From the IMG/VR virus record IMGVR_UViG_3300037502_002275, positions 1 through 35,593 of that record: 35,593 nucleotides of DNA. One strand, given 5' to 3'. The notes beneath the pieces were generated by a model, which saw only the letters and a list, made by a program, of their open reading frames with translations, did not search any database and was not told the origin of the DNA. Of the stretch, positions 1-8,474 are shown piece by piece. The stretch's first letter is position 1. Each line of letters starts with the position of its first letter. Source of the DNA: a virus. Position numbers and translations under genes: made by a program.

Positions 1-942
1 GTTATCCGGATCGCTGTAAAGCAATGTTGCTAACTGCAGATCTGCGTAATCTGACTGGCCTGCGCTTAACCGGGACTGTATGTCGCTCTCAAACGCTGTT
101 GGGGCGTAATATGATTTGCTATACCCGCCCAGAGCTGTTTGTATCTCTTCTGGCGTAATGCCGTATTTTTCAGCCGCTGCGTACAACAGAATAGGATCGC
201 CAGTTGTATACAACTTGGCAAGATCCTCGTACGTCATGCCATTGGCACGGGCTGAGAAGTCTTCCGGTGTTGTGCCAGTGTAAGTTGCGGGGGCAAAGTA
301 AGACTCTCGTGTTCCGAGGTCAGCCATACCCAAAAACTTATCAAGCTTGTTTAACTGGCCCGGACGAAGATCTTCACCTGCGGCATACATACCGGCAAAC
401 TTGTTGAACTTGGCCTCTTGGTTGGGGTTTAGGTTCTGGTACAGATCGCCCGCAGATGCCTCCCAGGGGTTCTCAACCATGCCACCTTGGGGCTGAGCTC
501 CGTATTGAGCCACAGCTGTTACATCGCCACTGCCGCCACTGTCTGCAGTCCGAATGTCATTACCTGTATAGTTCTGTGCTCGAACTCCGGCCGGATCCGG
601 AGTAGGGGCGTATGTGTAGCGTCCGGAAGTTGGTGTGTATCCAAGATCAGAGGCGAAATCAAGACCCGCTTTAGTGCTAATATTTGAAAGTTTAGCCTCT
701 TGGCTTGGTGTCAGCGTACCGCCAGATTGGATAATACCGGCAAACTTTTCTAATTTGTTTTGAGCGCCGCCACCTAAACCGTATGAGTCAAACGCATTTA
801 GACCTGGCGATGGTGTGGATGGAGCCGGCGCTCCAGCGGGGGTCGCGGCATTTGATACAGCAGTCGAAAGAGCGCCACCGCCGGAAGACGACCCGCCAAA
901 AGCGCTTTTGCTTGTATCGAAGTTATTGAAACTAAATGCCAT
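1..942 (-). CDS. Repeat-containing phage protein, N-terminal part (cut by window edge)
   Basis: An open frame of 314 codons runs from the ATG at 942 off the left edge with no stop, so the C-terminus is missing. The start follows an AGGA ribosome site and lies 25 nt after promoter-like element P1. The N-terminus is rich in Gly, Ser, Ala and Pro. Two related segments of about 30 residues follow, near residues 60-95 and 170-205, each with a pattern like Q-x-K-(L/F)-x-K-F-A-G followed by (L/P)-x-P-x-Q-x-x-K-(L/F). I do not recognise the family. Lying after the nozzle gene, it could be an ejection or internal virion protein, as in P22-type gene order, but that is inference from position only. Confidence 0.75.
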   Translation of the reverse strand, partial: MAFSFNNFDTSKSAFGGSSSGGGALSTAVSNAATPAGAPAPSTPSPGLNAFDSYGLGGGAQNKLEKFAGIIQSGGTLTPSQEAKLSNISTKAGLDFASDLGYTPTSGRYTYAPTPDPAGVRAQNYTGNDIRTADSGGSGDVTAVAQYGAQPQGGMVENPWEASAGDLYQNLNPNQEAKFNKFAGMYAAGEDLRPGQLNKLDKFLGMADLGTRESYFAPATYTGTTPEDFSARANGMTYEDLAKLYTTGDPILLYAAAEKYGITPEEIQTALGGYSKSYYAPTAFESDIQSRLSAGQSDYADLQLATLLYSDPDN

Positions 943-967
943 TTAATTGGGTCCTGTAGTTCTATAT

Positions 968-1001
968 CTACTTATGCAAAAGTATTAGGAAGTTGGCCCG
1001 T
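968..1001 (-). promoter_or_regulatory. Promoter-like element P1
   Basis: On the minus strand ACGGGCC (1001-995) is followed by exactly 16 nt and then TGCATAAGTAG (978-968). It is one of six such elements in the window and lies 25 nt before the ATG at 942, in the only gap between the gene ending at 985 and the next one. Confidence 0.7.
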
Positions 1002-1242
1002 TGACAAGGCCAATGATGGCTGAGACCCAGCTCTGCCACGTAGGAAAACCCTCTGGTGAGGGCAGTCCGTAGGCTGAAAAAGTGGGCAGGCCAATCATGT
1101 AATAAGCAAACTCTTGCCAGCGATCTTCAGACAAGTACGGTAGAGGCTCCTCGCCAAAGTAATGCAGCATGTTGCCGTTCCAGTTCTCCCACGTCGTGTT
1201 TCCGGACAGGAAAGGTATGTCTTCGCGGATTGGATCTGACAT
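985..1242 (-). CDS. Small conserved phage protein downstream of the nozzle
   Basis: This 85-residue protein starts at an ATG that overlaps the TAA of the preceding nozzle gene (TAATG), so it is probably translationally coupled to it. It is acidic and rich in aromatic residues, with several Trp and Tyr (for example TTWENWNGNMLHYFGEE), and has no membrane segment or signal peptide. I recognise this type of protein as a companion of gp10-like nozzle genes in environmental podoviruses, but no function is known to me. A small tail-associated protein or assembly helper is possible. P1 lies immediately downstream, so this gene closes its transcription unit. Confidence 0.75.
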   Translation of the reverse strand: MSDPIREDIPFLSGNTTWENWNGNMLHYFGEEPLPYLSEDRWQEFAYYMIGLPTFSAYGLPSPEGFPTWQSWVSAIIGLVNGPTS

Positions 1243-3419
1243 TACGGACGCTCGTCGCCGAACTCGGCGGTGACAAGAATACGGCCCATCTCGTAGTTTC
1301 CGTCAAGCGTATTGGACCCAAACTTAATTCGGGCCTCGCGGTTCTCAATCCGCAGGTCTACTTTTCCTGTATCTTCCTCAAACGTAAAGACCGGGGACAA
1401 AGCCTCCTCGCCTCTAGCAAACTTACTTCCAACAATCTGCAGGGTCATCTCGCCACCCTGAACAAAATCGGGCTCGATACGACGAAGATGAATCCGCCGG
1501 TTCACGCCTTTCAGCGAGTCCTGTGACGGATCCCCTCCCACCCAGCTGATATCGCAGGTCGTGAACGATGAATCAATGGCAAACTGGCCGTCCTGTGTGA
1601 TCTCGTTCAAACCAAATTCATGCTGCCAAATACCGTAGCCGTTGCTGACAAGGTAGACTGGCGTCCCTGCCGACACGGCCGGACTAAACTCTTGCGTGGC
1701 AGTGACCAGTGTAAAGTTACCTGTAACGTCAAACACCGCGGAGGAAACCTCGTAGAACGGATCCTCGGGGTTGATTGAGAACTGGAAGTTACTGCCTGGT
1801 GTAAACGTTGGCGTCTGGTCGCCGCTCAGATAGAACTGGTCTGGATCCGGAGCTGGCTCCCCGCCAGGGGTTGCAATAATATTGGCCTGGGTGCCGTAGG
1901 TGGCATAAAACTCCCAGCCGCACCAGATTGGTGTCGGGAACACCTCGGTGGTGTATCCACAAGACCTGCGCGCCCCAGATGCCTGGCCGGCGTCGTACCA
2001 GATCTTATCTTTGACATTGTATATAATCGCGTCCGTACATTCCGTGTTCGTGCCGCGAGGATAGAAAAACCAGATCTCATTATATCTGGGCACTTTTGTT
2101 GCCCAAACTTTTTGGCGCTGTTCAAAGTTCAGATTGTCAAACAGCCAGTTTACGTTCTTATCATTATCTAGCACCTGAACCGAACCGTTGTATAGGTAAA
2201 AACGGTCAACACCCATCCAGTAATAAATGCCGTCCATTTCAACGACGGCATTTGATGACATAATAGAAGTCTGGCTGGAAATAATATCGTACTTCCAATA
2301 CTGGGCAGAGTTGCCCGTAAAGGATACACGAATCAAACTGTCTGTCGCCCAGAACAAACCAGACGGGGAGTTAGTACCGCCTCGCACTGGCATACCCTTG
2401 ACCACTTTACCTGCGGCCATGTTGACCCGGTTAGCCAGTGGGCCGTTCCAGTTATTAAAGTTCTGGTCTGCGTAGATTGTATCTACGTGGTTGTTTGCAA
2501 TAAACCCGTTGGATCCGTACACAAAGATGAACGGGTATAGTACGCAAACACCACCATCAACCTCAATGACTTCGTTCGTTGGGTTGTTGCCGGCTGTGTC
2601 AGCCAGGGGGTTAAACGTCCACTGGTTGTTGGACCCCGGCAAAATGTTGCCGGCGTAAACAGGAGATGGTATACCGTTGTCAATGTTATCCAGGTTTAAC
2701 CCAGGGTGCGCAATTACCTGTAGCGCCGCGCCTTGTGGGTTGTATTGAATGTCAAACTGCCACGTAAGTCTGTTTGAGCCAACGGGGAAGGTTGAGTCTA
2801 CAATCCAAACCGTGGAGGGGATTGTAACCGGCATGCCGGGCGACACTGTGACTGTGGTCAGGATGTTTGCCGGAACAGCAACGATAGGGTCATCCGCCTC
2901 AGTAGCTATAACGTCGCCGCTTTCTGCCTCGAGTAACTCCTCGGCTACTGCTGAGTTGGATGTTACGGCGGTAACTGTATAAACCGTAGATCCCGGTGTC
3001 TGGCTGAATACTACCTGCGTCCCAACGGGGTACTTAGATACCAAGTCACCGAGAACCGTGAAGCTTGTTGCATCGCCAAACTGAATGCTTGACGGGGCGT
3101 AGCCCTCGTTCATTATAGCCTGGAAGGGGCCACTACCTAAACCCAGTGAGGTTCCAGTGGTAAAGGCATCGATGCCCGTCTGGTTGCCCACAAACATGTA
3201 ATTTAAGCTGTTGTAGGCGTTAATGATCATCCCCCGAGGGATACCATTAGGGTCGCGGAACATCTGCTTGTAGCCGCCCATTTTCTTTGGCGTGCCACGC
3301 TGGAACCGGCACCAGACGCCGTCAGTGCACTCTCGGGACTCAAACGTGGTCCCGTCTCGCTTTATGCCAGGTCTTACACCAAGGGTGTAAATGGCAATAA
3401 GATTTTCATCCAACGCCAT
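1242..3419 (-). CDS. Tail nozzle / head-stabilising protein, P22 gp10-like
   Basis: The 725-residue protein has the N-terminal signature of the P22 gp10-like family (packaged-DNA stabilisation, tail nozzle): residues 34-50 read GVWCRFQRGTPKKMGGY, followed by beta-rich sequence. In P22 this protein sits below the portal and adaptor, closes the DNA channel and carries the fibres or needle. It is longer than P22 gp10 (about 470 residues); the extra length is beta-rich and Gly/Thr/Asn-rich and may be inserted domains. It starts 1 nt after the fibre-like gene upstream and its stop overlaps the next start. The upstream adaptor genes support the assignment. Family is fairly sure, exact position in the tail is inferred. 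Confidence 0.8.
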   Translation of the reverse strand: MALDENLIAIYTLGVRPGIKRDGTTFESRECTDGVWCRFQRGTPKKMGGYKQMFRDPNGIPRGMIINAYNSLNYMFVGNQTGIDAFTTGTSLGLGSGPFQAIMNEGYAPSSIQFGDATSFTVLGDLVSKYPVGTQVVFSQTPGSTVYTVTAVTSNSAVAEELLEAESGDVIATEADDPIVAVPANILTTVTVSPGMPVTIPSTVWIVDSTFPVGSNRLTWQFDIQYNPQGAALQVIAHPGLNLDNIDNGIPSPVYAGNILPGSNNQWTFNPLADTAGNNPTNEVIEVDGGVCVLYPFIFVYGSNGFIANNHVDTIYADQNFNNWNGPLANRVNMAAGKVVKGMPVRGGTNSPSGLFWATDSLIRVSFTGNSAQYWKYDIISSQTSIMSSNAVVEMDGIYYWMGVDRFYLYNGSVQVLDNDKNVNWLFDNLNFEQRQKVWATKVPRYNEIWFFYPRGTNTECTDAIIYNVKDKIWYDAGQASGARRSCGYTTEVFPTPIWCGWEFYATYGTQANIIATPGGEPAPDPDQFYLSGDQTPTFTPGSNFQFSINPEDPFYEVSSAVFDVTGNFTLVTATQEFSPAVSAGTPVYLVSNGYGIWQHEFGLNEITQDGQFAIDSSFTTCDISWVGGDPSQDSLKGVNRRIHLRRIEPDFVQGGEMTLQIVGSKFARGEEALSPVFTFEEDTGKVDLRIENREARIKFGSNTLDGNYEMGRILVTAEFGDERP

Positions 3420-4688
3420 TTAGAACGATCCGCCGGTGATCTTGCCCGCGGTAAATGTGGCAGGGGTTGAGACCTGCAGGTTGCCAAGGTTTGTTGCGTC
3501 CACGATTAACATGTCCGTGGCGTTTGCCGCCAGGCGCAAGTTGTTGGTTGCATTCAGATACATACCGGTCTCGCTGTCAGACAGGAACGAGAACGTCGGG
3601 GCCGCGGCGCTGCCGTTAGCTCCAAGGAATGTCGTCGTAGATGTCTGCGTCAGGATGTAGAGGTTTACGCCGTCGCTAAGCAAGATGGCTGTTGTGCCGT
3701 TTGCAAACGCAACCGGAGCCTGAGTGCTGCCAGAGATCTGAAACGTGATGTCGTACCCGCTCTGACCGGTGGCGTTGTTAATTGCGTAGATCTGAGTAAT
3801 GGCAGGCAAAACTACGTCAAGGTCCGTGGTGCGCGTGCCTGACGGCGCAACATATGTCTGAATAGAAGGCGCAAAAGTAACAAGACTTAGCGTGTTTCCA
3901 ATAATCGCGTCCACGTCGTACGTGGCGGATGTGTAGGAAATAGCAGCCTGCCGCGGCAAACCGACGGTAAAGAAGTTGCCGGTTGTGTGCTCGTAAATAA
4001 TGACAGCTGAGTCAGAAGGGTAAAAAGCCTCTGAGCTGTTGCCGTTGATTGTCTTTGTGGCCGGGGCTGCAACGGAAAGCGTACCAGTGCCGCCGTTGCG
4101 GATCATCATGTACCAACCTGGCGTCAGTGAGCTGACTGTCGGCAATGTAAAGGTGCCTGCTCCACCAGTCCATACATAAGCCTCGGCGCGGTTAGCTTCT
4201 GTAAACGTCGTGTTCAGCGATGTCTGGATAACAGTGGTTGAGGTCGCAAGCTGTCCCGCAATATCTACCAGCCCGCTGCCAGCCAAAGCTGCAGCATCTG
4301 CCGCAGAGGTGCCGGTACCGTACGTGAAGTTGCGGTATACGCCGTCCTCGGTGCTGTTATCGACAAGGTAAAAGTATCGTGCCGTGCCGGCTGCAAGTAC
4401 GACCGCCTGCCCGCCAGACTGATCCTGGATGGTAAACGACTCAGCGCCAAGGTTGCGGAATAGAATGTCCGTTCCCACAGACTGCTGGTTGCCGGGAGGC
4501 AATGTGATCGTAAGCCCAGCCGCGGTGGCCGTGCAGTCCATGATACGGGCGGCTGCTACGGTCGTGGCGCCGGACACGGTATAGTCAGGCCAGGAGAGCT
4601 CCTGGCTGGTGGAGAACGTCAGAGCATAATAGCTGACGTCTGTAGGCTGAACTACGTCGCCGGTGAATGGTGAGGTATAGGTAGGCAT
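3420..4688 (-). CDS. Fibre-like structural protein between adaptor and nozzle
   Basis: This 422-residue protein is low in charge and rich in Thr, Ser, Ala and Gly, with repeated short beta segments such as LTITLPPG and GTFTLPTVSSL, typical of phage fibre or decoration proteins. The C-terminal part contains SFLSDSETGMYLNATNNLRLAAN, cut here as SFLSDSETGMYL and NNLRLAAN, a pattern I associate with fibre domains preceding a host-binding tip or chaperone. It ends in GGSF, the same tetrapeptide that ends the large collagen-like fibre at 19802-21418. The ATG overlaps the TAA of the adaptor gene. A short fibre attached to the tail is the best guess; the binding target is unknown. Confidence 0.7.
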   Translation of the reverse strand: MPTYTSPFTGDVVQPTDVSYYALTFSTSQELSWPDYTVSGATTVAAARIMDCTATAAGLTITLPPGNQQSVGTDILFRNLGAESFTIQDQSGGQAVVLAAGTARYFYLVDNSTEDGVYRNFTYGTGTSAADAAALAGSGLVDIAGQLATSTTVIQTSLNTTFTEANRAEAYVWTGGAGTFTLPTVSSLTPGWYMMIRNGGTGTLSVAAPATKTINGNSSEAFYPSDSAVIIYEHTTGNFFTVGLPRQAAISYTSATYDVDAIIGNTLSLVTFAPSIQTYVAPSGTRTTDLDVVLPAITQIYAINNATGQSGYDITFQISGSTQAPVAFANGTTAILLSDGVNLYILTQTSTTTFLGANGSAAAPTFSFLSDSETGMYLNATNNLRLAANATDMLIVDATNLGNLQVSTPATFTAGKITGGSF

Positions 4689-5311
4689 TACGGCTCCAGC
4701 ACGCTTGTGTTGCGGTCAACCAGGCGTCCTTCGTTTTCTTTCTTCAGAGCGGCCATGGTGGTGTCGTACATCTGTTTCCAAGTTTGCAGCTTATCCGGGC
4801 TTTTCAAATAACCCTGGGCCTGCAGCAAGGTACCAAAGAGAAGGGCCTGGGGCGCCTCTCTGGTGATCAAGTTTTCTTGATTCGTTGAATCAAGCGGTTG
4901 AATCCGGCTGAAATAGATGATTTCAACTTGGTAATCATCGTCAGGAATTGGTGCCAGATTCCAGTGATTGTAGTCATAATCTGCATAGTATTTTGGTTTC
5001 CCCTGAGGAAATTCGCTCTGGTACTGTGCTACGTACTCTTGCGAACGGTGAAGTACGGGCTCGCCGTTTATCTTCATAGAGACTGTTTTTCTCCAGCGAG
5101 CCGGCTTTGTTAATGTTGCGCCCTGTGATCCTACGACCAGCGTTGTCTCAACTACGTTTAACTCCCACAGCGTTTTGACCTGAGCTGCAATCTCCTGCTC
5201 GGCCATAGCAATAAGGCGCGGGATCTGCTCAACGAATGAGGTATCATCGCGCTCGGAGTACCTGATCACATCTTGGACCAGGCTGTCATACGTCATTACA
5301 TAGGCTGACAT
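4688..5311 (-). CDS. Head-tail adaptor protein (SU10-adaptor-like)
   Basis: The 207-residue protein has a helical N-terminus (YDSLVQDVIRYSERDD, then a helix containing MAEQEIAAQ) and a beta-rich centre ending in the PIPDDDYQVEIIYF pattern, followed by a C-terminal helical part. This layout matches phage adaptor proteins that form a ring below the portal in P22/SU10-like viruses. It sits between another adaptor-like protein and the nozzle pair, as expected for neck genes. No catalytic residues are visible. The start ATG lies 2 nt before the end of the upstream stop, so the two adaptors are co-translated. Assignment rests on pattern memory and gene order, not on a search. Confidence 0.7.
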   Translation of the reverse strand: MSAYVMTYDSLVQDVIRYSERDDTSFVEQIPRLIAMAEQEIAAQVKTLWELNVVETTLVVGSQGATLTKPARWRKTVSMKINGEPVLHRSQEYVAQYQSEFPQGKPKYYADYDYNHWNLAPIPDDDYQVEIIYFSRIQPLDSTNQENLITREAPQALLFGTLLQAQGYLKSPDKLQTWKQMYDTTMAALKKENEGRLVDRNTSVLEP

Positions 5312-5313
5312 AA

Positions 5314-6369
5314 TTATTTAGTGTAGTAACTGATTACTGGTGCGTAATAGATGGGCGACTTGTCGCGCTCTTCGTTCTCGGCCTGAGCCAGCCAGATGTT
5401 GGCCTGAGCTTCCAAGTACTGGATCCGATCCAAAGGAATGCTGGGGAACTGCATCGCCATCTGGTGGGAAAGCATCTTTTGAATCGCCGCAATCCAGCGG
5501 TTGGGAACGTAGAGTTCGTTTGACATGTTGCCAACGTCCGGCAGTTGCTTCTCAATAATTAGCTGGAAGAGCTGGAAATCATTGTCGGGAATCGGCCACA
5601 GGTACATCTGCGGCGTGATCTGACGATCAAACCAGTACTGCAAAGAACGTTGACTCTCAAACTGCTTGTTAGGCAGGTTCCAATAATCGTCGCGGTTTAG
5701 TCGCGCCAAAGGAATATCTTGCTGGGTGTATGAGAACGACAGCTCGCGAAGGGAGAACGTGGAGGCCACGGTCTCACGGATACGGAAAAAGCTGTACTCG
5801 GGCGTGGGGTCGAACGTGAAGTAGTACCATTCACGGTCAGCCAAAGTAATTGTTGGCAGAGTTTTGCGAACGGTCCATGTCACGCCGTCAGCGCTGGTCT
5901 CAAATACCAGGTTGAAGGTCTGCGTGCCGTATGAGTTAAAGCCAACCTGATAGATTCGCTCGCCGTCTGTAAAGCCAGCACCAAACCAGTTGGCGCCAAC
6001 CTGAGACGTGGCAAAGGTTGACAGATCGCTGTCAAACAGGTTACTTGCGCTGGTATTGCTGGCTGGTAGCGCGGCGCTGATGTCAGGCGTGACAATGTAA
6101 CGCCAGTTGGCCTCGCGCACATCCACCGTGCCCTCTGGCAGGGTGATGATGGTCTGGTCCTTGACCGTACCGATCAGTTTGTTTTCCAGCATCCACAGGT
6201 TTACTCCGCGGTTGGAGAGGTTCTGCAGGATGTAAAATAGGGCGAGCTTGGCCGCCTCAACGTACTGGGAGGTCTGCTCTTCCGCTGTCTTACCACACTC
6301 GCGGAAGGAGTACTCGATCAGCTGACCAACGTTGACCTTTGTCTGGTTAGTCGTGCCTGAATATGCCAT
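5314..6369 (-). CDS. Adaptor / neck protein with inserted discoidin-like beta domain
   Basis: The 351-residue protein begins with an alpha-helical region (about residues 10-60, NVGQLIEYSFRECGKTAEEQ and a following helix) like adaptor proteins of P22-type necks. It resumes adaptor-like sequence after about residue 215 (PLARLNRDDYWNLPNK, then MYLWPIPDNDFQLFQLII). Between these, residues about 105-212 look like a discoidin or F5/8-type galactose-binding fold: NLFDSDLSTFAT near its start, FETSADGVTWT in the middle and YSFFRIRET near its end. Such domains usually bind sugars. The insert would project from the neck and could hold the virion to host or environmental glycans. The fold is inferred from pattern only. 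Confidence 0.65.
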   Translation of the reverse strand: MAYSGTTNQTKVNVGQLIEYSFRECGKTAEEQTSQYVEAAKLALFYILQNLSNRGVNLWMLENKLIGTVKDQTIITLPEGTVDVREANWRYIVTPDISAALPASNTSASNLFDSDLSTFATSQVGANWFGAGFTDGERIYQVGFNSYGTQTFNLVFETSADGVTWTVRKTLPTITLADREWYYFTFDPTPEYSFFRIRETVASTFSLRELSFSYTQQDIPLARLNRDDYWNLPNKQFESQRSLQYWFDRQITPQMYLWPIPDNDFQLFQLIIEKQLPDVGNMSNELYVPNRWIAAIQKMLSHQMAMQFPSIPLDRIQYLEAQANIWLAQAENEERDKSPIYYAPVISYYTK

Positions 6370-6371
6370 GG

Positions 6372-6551
6372 TTATCTACCCCGGCCAGCGGCCCTTTTCG
6401 GAGCTGCGGATTTAACCCGCTCTGGAAGGTTTTTCTTCTCGCGGCCAGCCTTGATGTACTCCTTGCCAACCTTTTTCGGGATGTCAAGGGTGCTCTTTCC
6501 GGCGGCTGCGGCGTACATTGCGCGCTCTTGCGCTTTGGATTTGATGGGCAT
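6372..6551 (-). CDS. Small basic protein, DUF3008-like
   Basis: A 59-codon gene starts at an ATG overlapping the TAA of the preceding gene (TAATG) and ends 2 nt before the next start, which is strong positional support. The protein begins [20 protein letters not shown] and continues with a Lys/Arg-rich, Pro/Ala tail. The start resembles small phage and bacterial proteins of the DUF3008 type (MPAKSKAQ, then K-A and a short helix). The function of that family is unknown to me. The charge suggests nucleic-acid binding or a small packaged protein. Confidence 0.7.
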   Translation of the reverse strand: MPIKSKAQERAMYAAAAGKSTLDIPKKVGKEYIKAGREKKNLPERVKSAAPKRAAGRGR

Positions 6552-7219
6552 TAGCAGCCAACCTTTCCGCCGCCCATGTACTTACCAACGGCCTCAAGGC
6601 CACGCATTACGTCGCCATCTGATGCTGCGCCCTCGCCGGGACCGCCTTGAAACATATCCATGATGCTGCGACGCTCTGCGTCAGACACGGCGCCAGATCC
6701 TGCAAAAGGTGCCGGTGCCGGCATCGGGGTAACTTTCTTGATTGCCGGGCGTGCGCGCTTGGGCGGGGGAGCGGTCATGTCGTCCGGCTCCTCGTTAAAA
6801 AAAGGCTTGGTCGAGCGGCCCTTTGCCATGTTCTGAACGCCTTCGGCCTTGGGGGCCTTGGCGGCTGCCGAGGGAGCCTTGGGCTTGGGCGTGGGGGTCT
6901 TCTTAATCGAGGCGATCTCTTTCTTGTCCTCTTTGTCCTTCTTCATGCCAATGGCGCCGCCGGCCTTGTACCGGCCCACGGGTCCGCCGTCTTTCTTGCA
7001 GCGGCCGCCGTTTTTAAGCTTCAGCTCAGTCTTCTCTTCGCCCTTGTGCTTAGCTGCCTCATGCTGACCAACGGCCTTCTTGACGACCTTCTTATCCATC
7101 TCGATGTCGCTGTGGGCCTCTGCCTTAGCCTTCTTTTTGAAGGGCATGTTAGTGGAACCGCCCTCTTTAAAGCAGGCAATGTCCGATTTCATCTTCGGGT
7201 TGGCTTTAAAACCTTCCAT
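6551..7219 (-). CDS. Very basic Lys/Pro/Ala/Gly-rich phage protein
   Basis: The 222-residue protein is dominated by Lys, Ala, Pro and Gly. It has a histone-tail-like middle section ([18 protein letters not shown]) and a Lys-rich N-terminal part ([18 protein letters not shown]), with Cys residues scattered (for example [11 protein letters not shown]). No catalytic motif is visible. I have seen similar proteins in environmental podoviruses without known function. A DNA-condensing internal protein is plausible from the charge but unproven. It is the first gene of its block: an ATG preceded by CGGAG, 33 nt after promoter-like element P2. It overlaps the following small gene by one base. Confidence 0.7.
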   Translation of the reverse strand: MEGFKANPKMKSDIACFKEGGSTNMPFKKKAKAEAHSDIEMDKKVVKKAVGQHEAAKHKGEEKTELKLKNGGRCKKDGGPVGRYKAGGAIGMKKDKEDKKEIASIKKTPTPKPKAPSAAAKAPKAEGVQNMAKGRSTKPFFNEEPDDMTAPPPKRARPAIKKVTPMPAPAPFAGSGAVSDAERRSIMDMFQGGPGEGAASDGDVMRGLEAVGKYMGGGKVGC

Positions 7220-7252
7220 CTGTATCTCCGTTTAAATAAGGTGGTTCTGTTA

Positions 7253-7286
7253 CTACTTATGCAAAAATAGGTCTCTCTCTGCCTTA
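7253..7286 (-). promoter_or_regulatory. Promoter-like element P2
   Basis: On the minus strand TAAGGCA (7286-7280), 16 nt, then TGCATAAGTAG (7263-7253). The last three codons and stop of the endolysin gene (Leu-His-Lys-stop) are spelled by this element, so the promoter is embedded in the gene end. The next ATG is 33 nt downstream. Confidence 0.65.
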
Positions 7287-7702
7287 CGGCGGAGCACTAA
7301 TCCAGGCAGTTTGACGCCTTGGGCGTACACCCAGCGCATAAACTCGTCCGATGCGCCAATAAAATCTTTCCTGTTTACCCGGCGCCGCAGGGTGCTAATT
7401 TCGAGGTTGCCAGCGCCGCAGTTAAATGTGAAGTCTGTGAGGGCCGCAAGCTGCTCGGGGGTCTCTACCCCAGGACATAACCTCATCGTCGCCCTCATGG
7501 CCTTCATAATGTCTTGGTGCAGCCATTCCTTGGCCGTGGCCTGATCGATGTCCGGATACTTGTCCAGAGGCTCCCACTTTTTGCGGGACAGTAGCCGGCC
7601 GTAGCCCTGGGTTGGGAAGCCTACCGGATCGTGGTAGGCTTTTAAGTAAAGTCCTTCAAAGGGTTTAGCCAGCTCTTCAACCAGCTTTACCACTTCATCC
7701 AT
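7253..7702 (-). CDS. Endolysin, GH24 (T4-type) lysozyme
   Basis: The 149-residue enzyme carries the GH24 catalytic triad in the right spacing: Glu16, Asp25 and Thr31 in FEGLYLKAYHDPVGFPTQGYG, matching Glu11-Asp20-Thr26 of T4 lysozyme. The later segment ALTDFTFNCGAGNL is the usual second signature. It hydrolyses the beta-1,4 bond between N-acetylmuramic acid and N-acetylglucosamine. The length is normal for a single-domain phage lysozyme. There is no N-terminal signal or SAR membrane segment, so it should depend on a holin for release. It overlaps the holin-like gene by 8 nt, which completes a compact lysis cassette. Its 3' end doubles as promoter-like element P2. Confidence 0.93.
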   Translation of the reverse strand: MDEVVKLVEELAKPFEGLYLKAYHDPVGFPTQGYGRLLSRKKWEPLDKYPDIDQATAKEWLHQDIMKAMRATMRLCPGVETPEQLAALTDFTFNCGAGNLEISTLRRRVNRKDFIGASDEFMRWVYAQGVKLPGLVLRRKAERDLFLHK

Positions 7703-8252
7703 TGGCTCTAGCTGTCTGCGTAGACCCGCCTAGCACGGCCTTAGCCGCACGCTGGCCGAAGAAGAAGCCCAGTACCATCAGCAGGACGGCCCAGTCGTTC
7801 TCTGTCCACGTGGCGTTGATAGCGGCCACGGTATCCAGCTTTGCTTTGGCGATCTCAAACACGGACCATTTATAAACGGCATAGAAGCCAAACGCTGCGT
7901 AGGCAATCGTGGGCCGTACCATGCCATTTACAAAATCCAGGAAGGCGAACATGGCAAAGGCAGGAGTCACTAGGATCTTGCCCCAGAGCGTATCTGCCCA
8001 CTTGTCTGCAGCATCCAGGAGCTGCACGCCAAAGGACGGTGTGGGTTTGTGGAGAACGCGGGCCTCTTCAATGTCGGCCCTGGCATTCATCTCTTCCATC
8101 CGCCAGAGGTGCTCCTGCGCCGCGTACTTCATCCGCATCTCCAGCATCTGCAGCTCAAACTTGCGATCTTGCCAATCGCGAATGAGATTGATTACCGATG
8201 GCAAAAGGGGTCCAAGGACCCCAGTCAGAAATGCTGCCAAGAGGGTTAGCAT
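7695..8252 (-). CDS. Holin-like membrane protein (3-TM type)
   Basis: The 185-residue protein has an N-terminal hydrophobic segment (about residues 1-20, LLAAFLTGVLGPLLPSV), a charged helical stretch (about 25-70), a hydrophobic region at about 95-132 (PAFAMFAFLDFVNGMV and IAYAAFGFYAVYKW) and a last one at about 152-170 (AVLLMVLGFFFGQ). This fits the three-transmembrane holins found next to phage or gene-transfer-agent endolysins. It lies directly before the lysozyme (8-nt overlap) and after another small membrane protein (TAATG overlap). Holins form the inner-membrane lesions that release endolysin. The role is inferred from topology and position. Confidence 0.7.
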   Translation of the reverse strand: MLTLLAAFLTGVLGPLLPSVINLIRDWQDRKFELQMLEMRMKYAAQEHLWRMEEMNARADIEEARVLHKPTPSFGVQLLDAADKWADTLWGKILVTPAFAMFAFLDFVNGMVRPTIAYAAFGFYAVYKWSVFEIAKAKLDTVAAINATWTENDWAVLLMVLGFFFGQRAAKAVLGGSTQTARANG

Positions 8253-8473
8253 TACTTGTCTACCTTGTCATCAAGACGATCAAATATGCGGACTAACATG
8301 GCTTTGATCTCGTCGATGTCGCGCTTGTAGTCGTCCTTTGTGACATACAGGAGCGGCAGCTCAGAGATCCGGTCTTCGATCCGGATGATTGATTTGGATA
8401 TGCTGTTGATTACCCAGCCGCCAAAAAAGCCTGCCAGACCAAATGCGATGTTGATTAAGGCCTGCGGATCCAT
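8252..8473 (-). CDS. Small membrane protein of the lysis cassette
   Basis: The 73-residue protein starts at the ATG at 8473, one base after the upstream TAA; a longer version starting at 8539 would overlap the upstream gene and is less likely. Residues about 5-20 are a hydrophobic segment (INIAFGLAGFFGGWVI), followed by a charged helix with heptad character (IRIEDRISELP and later IKAMLVRIFDRLDDK). One membrane anchor plus a soluble coiled coil is common among second holins, antiholins and spanin-like proteins. No lipoprotein partner is seen, so a complete spanin pair is not supported. It is co-translated with the holin-like gene. Confidence 0.65.
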   Translation of the reverse strand: MDPQALINIAFGLAGFFGGWVINSISKSIIRIEDRISELPLLYVTKDDYKRDIDEIKAMLVRIFDRLDDKVDK

Positions 8474-8474
8474 T

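Noticed and set aside
6647-7270. Plus-strand frame of 207 codons, Leu-rich, opposite the basic protein gene
   Set aside because: Lys codons on the minus strand read as Leu or Phe on the other strand, which explains its hydrophobic look.
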